From contig CM063248.1 of NCBI GenBank assembly GCA_032158295.1, positions 18,586,787-18,650,786 on the forward strand: a stretch of DNA of 64,000 nt. Direction: 5' to 3'. The notes under the pieces were generated by a model. The model saw only the letters and a list, made by a program, of their open reading frames with translations, had not been told where the DNA came from and ran no database searches. The stretch's first letter is position 1. Each line of letters starts with the position of its first letter. Source of the stretch: Pycnopodia helianthoides. Its lineage: Eukaryota; Echinodermata; Asteroidea; Forcipulatida; Asteriidae. Both the position numbers and the translations under genes were made by a program. Positions 59,853-64,000 of this stretch are shown piece after piece.

Positions 59853-60240
59853 AGTTAAAAAGATAGCGCAAGGCCCGATAAAGTAACAAAAAGGTGTCAC
59901 CTGCAACTTTTCACTGAGTCTCACAGCAATCTGCGTCCAGTTCCCCCCTCGTTTGAGAGACAGTTTCCTAATCTTTGAACCTTGGACATCAAACCAATTT
60001 TCTTTCTCAAAACCATCGTTGTTAGTAGACGATTTTATACTCCAAGAAACTTTTCCTTTAACATGTTCTAAATAAATACATTTCAAAGCTGAACCTCACA
60101 GTGATCTGCAGCCAGTTTCCTCCTAACTTGAGATACAGTTTGCTAATCTTTTGAGCCTTGAACATAAGTCCCTCTTAATTTTCTTTTTCAAAACCATTGT
60201 TGTTAGCGGACGATTTTATACTCCAAAGACCTTCCCTTTA

Positions 60241-60929
60241 ACATGTTTTTTGTTTGTTTGTGAATGATTGAAACCATTGACTTATGCTATCAATTTGAGC
60301 GGCTTAAGTTCAATTCCAGACTGACATTTTCATTGAGGTTGTGATCCATTGTGATAACGTTTTTGTTATAGATTAATTAAGTAGAGGCTTTACCTTTCCC
60401 AATCTCTTGTTATTAAAGCGTTTCATGTCTGTGGCATTGATTTGAGGTTCAGATGTGTGTTTGGTTTTTTTCATTCCCTGTTTGTGTTTACTGTGAATTA
60501 TTTTATAGAGGCTGTCTTTTTATCATCAACCTTTGCATATAAACACTCTCATTCTGATCTACTGAAGGATTGGTTTTCATGCATTGGGGTCTGCTGTATC
60601 ATTGGTTTGTTCCCCATCTGGGCCGTCATGTCAGTCAAATTCATTATGAGTAAACTGGAGTATATGTTTTCACATAGTGATGCAATGAAACAAGTTGGAA
60701 CCTTTTATACTTGTAACTGTGTATCTGAACTTTGTCTCTATTTTCTTGTTGGCTCCCAACACCAGCTCTGCAGAAGGTGCTGTCCAATCAAAGAGCCATC
60801 AGTACAGGGGTAGAACTACCGATTCTTTTGGGTAGATGTCAGATGTGTCTTCTCTGGTGAAGCCCCCCTTTTCATGAGGCGGGATGCATTTCCACATTTA
60901 CTAGACGGATATGACATGCTTTGGGTGGC
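60241..60929. other. no supported gene
   Basis: A 123-codon open frame (60442-60813) is Cys- and Phe-rich and has a hydrophobic stretch. I see no family, conserved motif, or splice or promoter evidence. Confidence 0.4.
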
Positions 60930-61090
60930 TTGTAGACTGGTCCCCTAGCTTTATCTATCATGGTAAAAGACAGGCACTGGTCCCTAGTGGTGTTGAATTC
61001 AAGGGTTTCATGGTGCGAGATAAATCGCCTGAGTGTGCGCGTGTGCTTGGCACATTGCGCCGATGAATTTCTTATTCTTCGAGCGCACAT
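60930..61090. repeat. dispersed repeat shared with 40420-40600
   Basis: It has AGACTGGTCCCCTAGCTTTA, AAGACAGGCACTGGTCCCTA and a GC-rich right part with GAGTGTGCGCGTGTGC, in the same order as at 40.4 kb. Confidence 0.5.
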
Positions 61091-61143
61091 GCAGGAGTGC
61101 TTTGAGTATTATTTTAAGAGGTAGCTATTATTCGTGTTATTAA

Positions 61144-61356
61144 GGGGGGACTGTCGTCATGATCATAACAGGCATGTGGCTGTACACGGAATTATGATTT
61201 CTAACCCAGTTACTGCATGCGCACGCGCGCTGCCCGCCACATCGCAATCGGCGCAGTCATTATTATGTTGTGATGTGACAAGTAGCGTGCGTGCAGTTGA
61301 ATTCACAATTCCATGTACAGCCACAGGCTTTAGATGATCGCGATGACAGTCCCCCT
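61144..61356. mobile_element. TTAA-flanked foldback MITE
   Basis: The target TTAA occurs at 61140-61143 and 61357-61360. The ends GGGGGGACTGTCGTCATGAT and ATCGCGATGACAGTCCCCCT are inverted, and pairing continues through TGTGGCTGTACACGGAATT. The centre is rich in alternating GC and has TGCGCACGCGCG (61218-61229), which fits the NRF-1 consensus. TTAA duplications are typical of piggyBac-type transposition. Confidence 0.72.
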
Positions 61357-61361
61357 TTAAG

Positions 61362-62650
61362 CCACCCACTGCCCGTTGCTCTACGATTGAAGACAACAAG
61401 CGAGAGGCCGAAAGGTCACGTCCATGGATCACTTGCTTGATGGTTTGGAAGGGCAGTATCTGGCGTCATTTTACGATACTCGAGGATCCTCGGAAGGATG
61501 ACGTTGGACCTTCAAGATAGGCGGTTTATGGCTCCGCACATGGAGCTTCTTTAACGGCATCTTATTTATTGCCGCACTTTGGGGAAATAAATCCGGCTTT
61601 CTCTCTGGTTGTTGAACTCACTCTAACAACCTCGTTCTCCTGGGAGCTATCGCCCGATGATGACTTGTCAGTTAGATACAATTGACAATCATTTGTCTTC
61701 AAGTGTTTCTTCTGATGAGAAACGGCAAGTGTCAGATCTAAAGAACACAGGACTAGTGTTAATTGTGATGTATTTCCCCCCATTTGGCCTAGTGGCAGTT
61801 GTGTGGTTGTTTAAAAAAATTTATGCCCTGTCCTGTGTCAGCAAGGGTTGAAATTAACACGATCTTGGTCTTCACGGTGGCCAGCAGAGCTAGTAACGAG
61901 ACAAGTCTAGCCTGTCTAAGTGTTTAGTAGCCCTTCCAAAGATAATTAGTGTTTTAATATGAAAAAGAGACAAAAACAAATCACATAAGACTGAATCTCA
62001 CTATCGGCAAATTAGTTGAACTTGTTTCGATATTTGTGATGATGCATTTTTTCTACATGCGTTTTTAAATTTTTTTTTTCCCGGGCTCCCAAATCTGAAT
62101 ACTTCATCCTTCTGTTAGTCCACAAGTCGTGGGGAAGTGGCAGCTACAGTCCCTGCTGGTCTGTTGTTACAGATACCACGATCTACATTCTCAGTTGTTC
62201 ATAATATGAAACAACCAGAGAGTGGCACTGGAGCCCTGCTGGTAATCATTCCGCTTTTACAAATAAAATGTTTAAAAGCTTTGTAGTTTGTTCAGAGTTT
62301 GGAGGAATATCACGCTTACGTCAAACCCCTGTATTAAATTCTTTTTGAGTGTACATGCCACCTTTGGTTTGATTTAGTTGGCAGTGGAAATTGGATTGTG
62401 AGGAAATGTTGCTGGGGGGCAGTACCTCTAAGCCAGGCTGAGAAGTTGTACTGCTACGCCCAGATAAATTGAGAATTCCTAACCAGGTGCAGCTGAGCAA
62501 ACATCGCCTTGAAGCACGTGCCAAATACGTCATCGTGATGTCACTTATTAAAGTGCCCTGGGGTGAAATATATTGCGAGGGATGTGTGAAGGGAATCGTC
62601 TCTAGCCCGTGTTTCTCTGCGCTGCAGGAGGACGTCCTCTTCAAGTACCT
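61362..62650. other. no supported gene
   Basis: Short open frames only. GCTGCAGGAGGACGTCCTCT at 62621 looks like an exon start after a CAG, but it runs into the CT tract and has no donor. Confidence 0.45.
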
Positions 62651-62653
62651 TCC

Positions 62654-62656
<3 letters not shown>

Positions 62657-62738
<82 letters not shown>
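62657..62738. repeat. long CT microsatellite
   Basis: About 40 CT units with two interruptions. The open frame reading Ser-Leu repeats across it is an artefact. Confidence 0.95.
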
Positions 62739-62742
<4 letters not shown>

Positions 62743-63035
62743 ATGCTATCTTGCTCACTAGCAGTATTCCCCGATGTCATCTCCATCTTCTTACTTCGTC
62801 TCTCACGCCTTCTGACACATGCTCTTGGGGTCCAGTCTGTTTATTGAGCTTGTCCATCTCCTGTCGGAGCCCTCTGGCTAAACTGGCCCACCCCCTCTCC
62901 ATTTCATAGTTTAAATTTCCCCCAGGATGTCTTGAAACTGTTGTTGTTTCTTCTTCTTTTTTTTGGCAACTCCTATCTCAAACCCTGTCCACTGCTCTTT
63001 CGATTTGTCATAAATCAACTTTCTTACCCTGCATC

Positions 63036-63715
63036 GGAAAGATAGTAATAGTGCTGCATATCTTCACAGTGTTTTAATTATGATAATAATTTGTTAAAAT
63101 CTATTAGATAAAAAATATTCTGGTTCTGTTCAGCTTGTCGTGTATTTACATTCATGTTCCGTCTCTGAGTTTTCAGTAATAGTGTGATGTATCTTTACTG
63201 TGTTTTAATTATGATAATAATTTGTTAATATCTATTAGATACAAACTATTCTGGTTCTGTTCAGTTTGTCGTGTATTTACATTCATGTTCCGTCTCTGAG
63301 TTTTCAGTAATAGTGTGACGTATCTTCACAGTGTTTTAATTATGATAATAGTAATATTGATAATGTTAATTTTAGATACAAACTATTCTGGTTCTGTTCA
63401 GTTTGTCGTGTATTTACATTCATGTTCCGTCTGAGTTTTCAGTAATAGTGTGACGTATCTTCACAGTGTTTTAATTATGATAATATTAATATTGATAATG
63501 TTAATTTTAGATACAAACTATTCTGGTTCTGTTCAGTTTGTCGTGTATTTACATTCATGTTCCGTTCTGAGTTTTCAGTAATAGTGTGACGTATCTTCAC
63601 AGTGTTTTAATTATGATAATATTAATATTGATAATGTTAATTTTAGATACAAACTATTCTGGCTCTGTTCTGTTTGTCGTGTATTTACATTCATGTTCCG
63701 TCTCTGAGTTTTTCT
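63036..63715 (+). repeat. 131-137-bp tandem array, five units
   Basis: CTGGTTCTGTTCAG recurs at 63120, 63251, 63388, 63523 and (changed) 63659. Each unit also has TTGTCGTGTATTTACATTCA, TGTTCCGTCTCTGAGTTTTC, TTCACAGTGTTTTAATTATG. The AT-rich middle varies in length by ATAATATTGATA insertions. Confidence 0.93.
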
Positions 63716-63912
63716 GTCCGGGGATGTTTTGTAATATCTTAGATACAAGAAGCTCCGTTTGCAATAACCTCCTCCTGTCCTTGTGTCATTTTAATGTCAA
63801 ATGAAGTAAGGTTACTGACAAATGAAAGCAGTGCCAATTGAAAACTTTGCTGGTATGGACTATATATTGAAAGTCTAGATACACAAATGTGTAAACTTAA
63901 ACTAATGTCAAG

Positions 63913-64000
63913 TAATGAACCACAAGGGAAACTGACTGAGTAAATTTCAAATGGTTTGGGGTTGAACAAAGAAAAATTGACTAGAGCGGGATTTGAACCA
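63913..64000 (-). mobile_element. tRNA-headed SINE, family 1, cut by the window end
   Basis: The tail complement (TCAAGTAATGAACCACAAGG, then GAAACTGACTGAGTAAATTT) and the B-box complement GCGGGATTTGAACCA are present. The head lies beyond the window. Confidence 0.82.

Larger units (their letters stand above)
58711..59875. mobile_element. hAT-like element filled by two minisatellites
   Basis: It begins CAGGGCTTGAGTTAGTCACT and ends AAAAGATAGCGCAAGGCC, inverted at the tips. CTATAAAG lies directly before it and CGATAAAG directly after it, an 8-base target duplication with one mismatch, as hAT transposases make. About 94% of the element is tandem repeat. Confidence 0.72.
58380..60240. repeat. older repeat that received the 58711-59875 insertion
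   Basis: On the left, ATTACTAGACTGGTTTTATG and CACCAGT match 55426-55452. On the right, AAGGTGTCACCTGCAACTTT matches 55720-55742, and two diverged copies of CCTCCAAACTTGAGAGATAG-like sequence lie at about 59945 and 60120. The element at 58.7 kb therefore sits inside an older repeat that has another copy at 55415-55750. Confidence 0.45.

Noticed and set aside
60442..60813. 123-codon open frame with a hydrophobic stretch
   Set aside because: No family match comes to mind and there is no supporting gene structure. Composition is typical of AT-rich translation (Phe, Cys, Ser).
62469..62909. 146-codon open frame, the second longest in the window
   Set aside because: Its middle is a CT microsatellite translated as Ser-Leu, and the flanks show no motif.
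1..64000. Autonomous transposon or retroelement protein genes (transposase, reverse transcriptase)
   Set aside because: No open frame shows recognisable catalytic motifs. All mobile elements seen are non-autonomous or fragments.

Overview
This window looks like animal nuclear DNA, most likely from an echinoderm and possibly a sea star. It is AT-rich, has no dense gene array, is crowded with degenerate dispersed repeats, and carries GT-AG introns several kilobases long. The echinoderm call is an inference. It rests on repeat families whose sequence I associate with echinoderm genomes: foldback elements starting GGGCCCAATTTCATAGAGCT, an AAAGGGGCACGTTGCCTTGG element, and SINEs with a TAGCTCAGTTGGTAGAGC head. 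No search could be run.

Only one protein-coding locus can be supported, the 3' part of a plus-strand gene. It has an internal exon at 47319-47408 (30 codons, phase 0 on both sides), an internal exon at 52154-52257 (34 codons plus 2 bases), and a probable last exon at 56768-56849 that ends in TGA, with AATAAA 50 bases further on. Read through, these give about 91 residues. I cannot name the family. A doublecortin- or ubiquitin-like fold is a weak guess. No upstream exon was recognised in 1-47 kb, so the rest of the gene is either further upstream or hidden in exons I could not see. All other open frames are short, repeat-derived or without recognisable content.

The rest is mobile and repetitive DNA. 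There are at least nine copies of one tRNA-headed SINE (tRNA-Asn-like anticodon loop), including a head-to-head pair at 34.1-34.5 kb. A second SINE class with a conserved central domain lies in and near the introns at 46.8-50.2 kb and at 2.7 kb, and another tRNA-headed element lies at 1.4 kb. Non-autonomous terminal-inverted-repeat elements are abundant: GGGCCCAATTTC foldbacks (3.2, 5.2, 9.6, 39.6 kb and fragments), a roughly 500-bp palindromic family (10.3, 20.8, 29.9, 33.6 kb), hAT-like CAGGG elements (12.0, 26.3, 34.9, 57.6, 58.7 kb), short CAGGCCT and CAGAGCTGCC elements (13.5, 30.7, 45.3 kb), and a TTAA-flanked foldback (61.1 kb).

Tandem arrays are numerous. They include a 27-bp minisatellite inside a perfectly duplicated 483-bp block (34.9-35.9 kb), 44-bp units (40.8-41.3 kb), about 68-bp units (43.9-44.1 kb), 116-bp hairpin-bearing units (53.0-53.5 kb), two successive 33/36-bp arrays inside one hAT-like element (58.7-59.9 kb), about 135-bp units (63.0-63.7 kb), and a short CCCCAA run near 2.0 kb. 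The most striking pattern is small hAT-like elements acting as birthplaces of minisatellites, seen at 34.9 and 58.7 kb.
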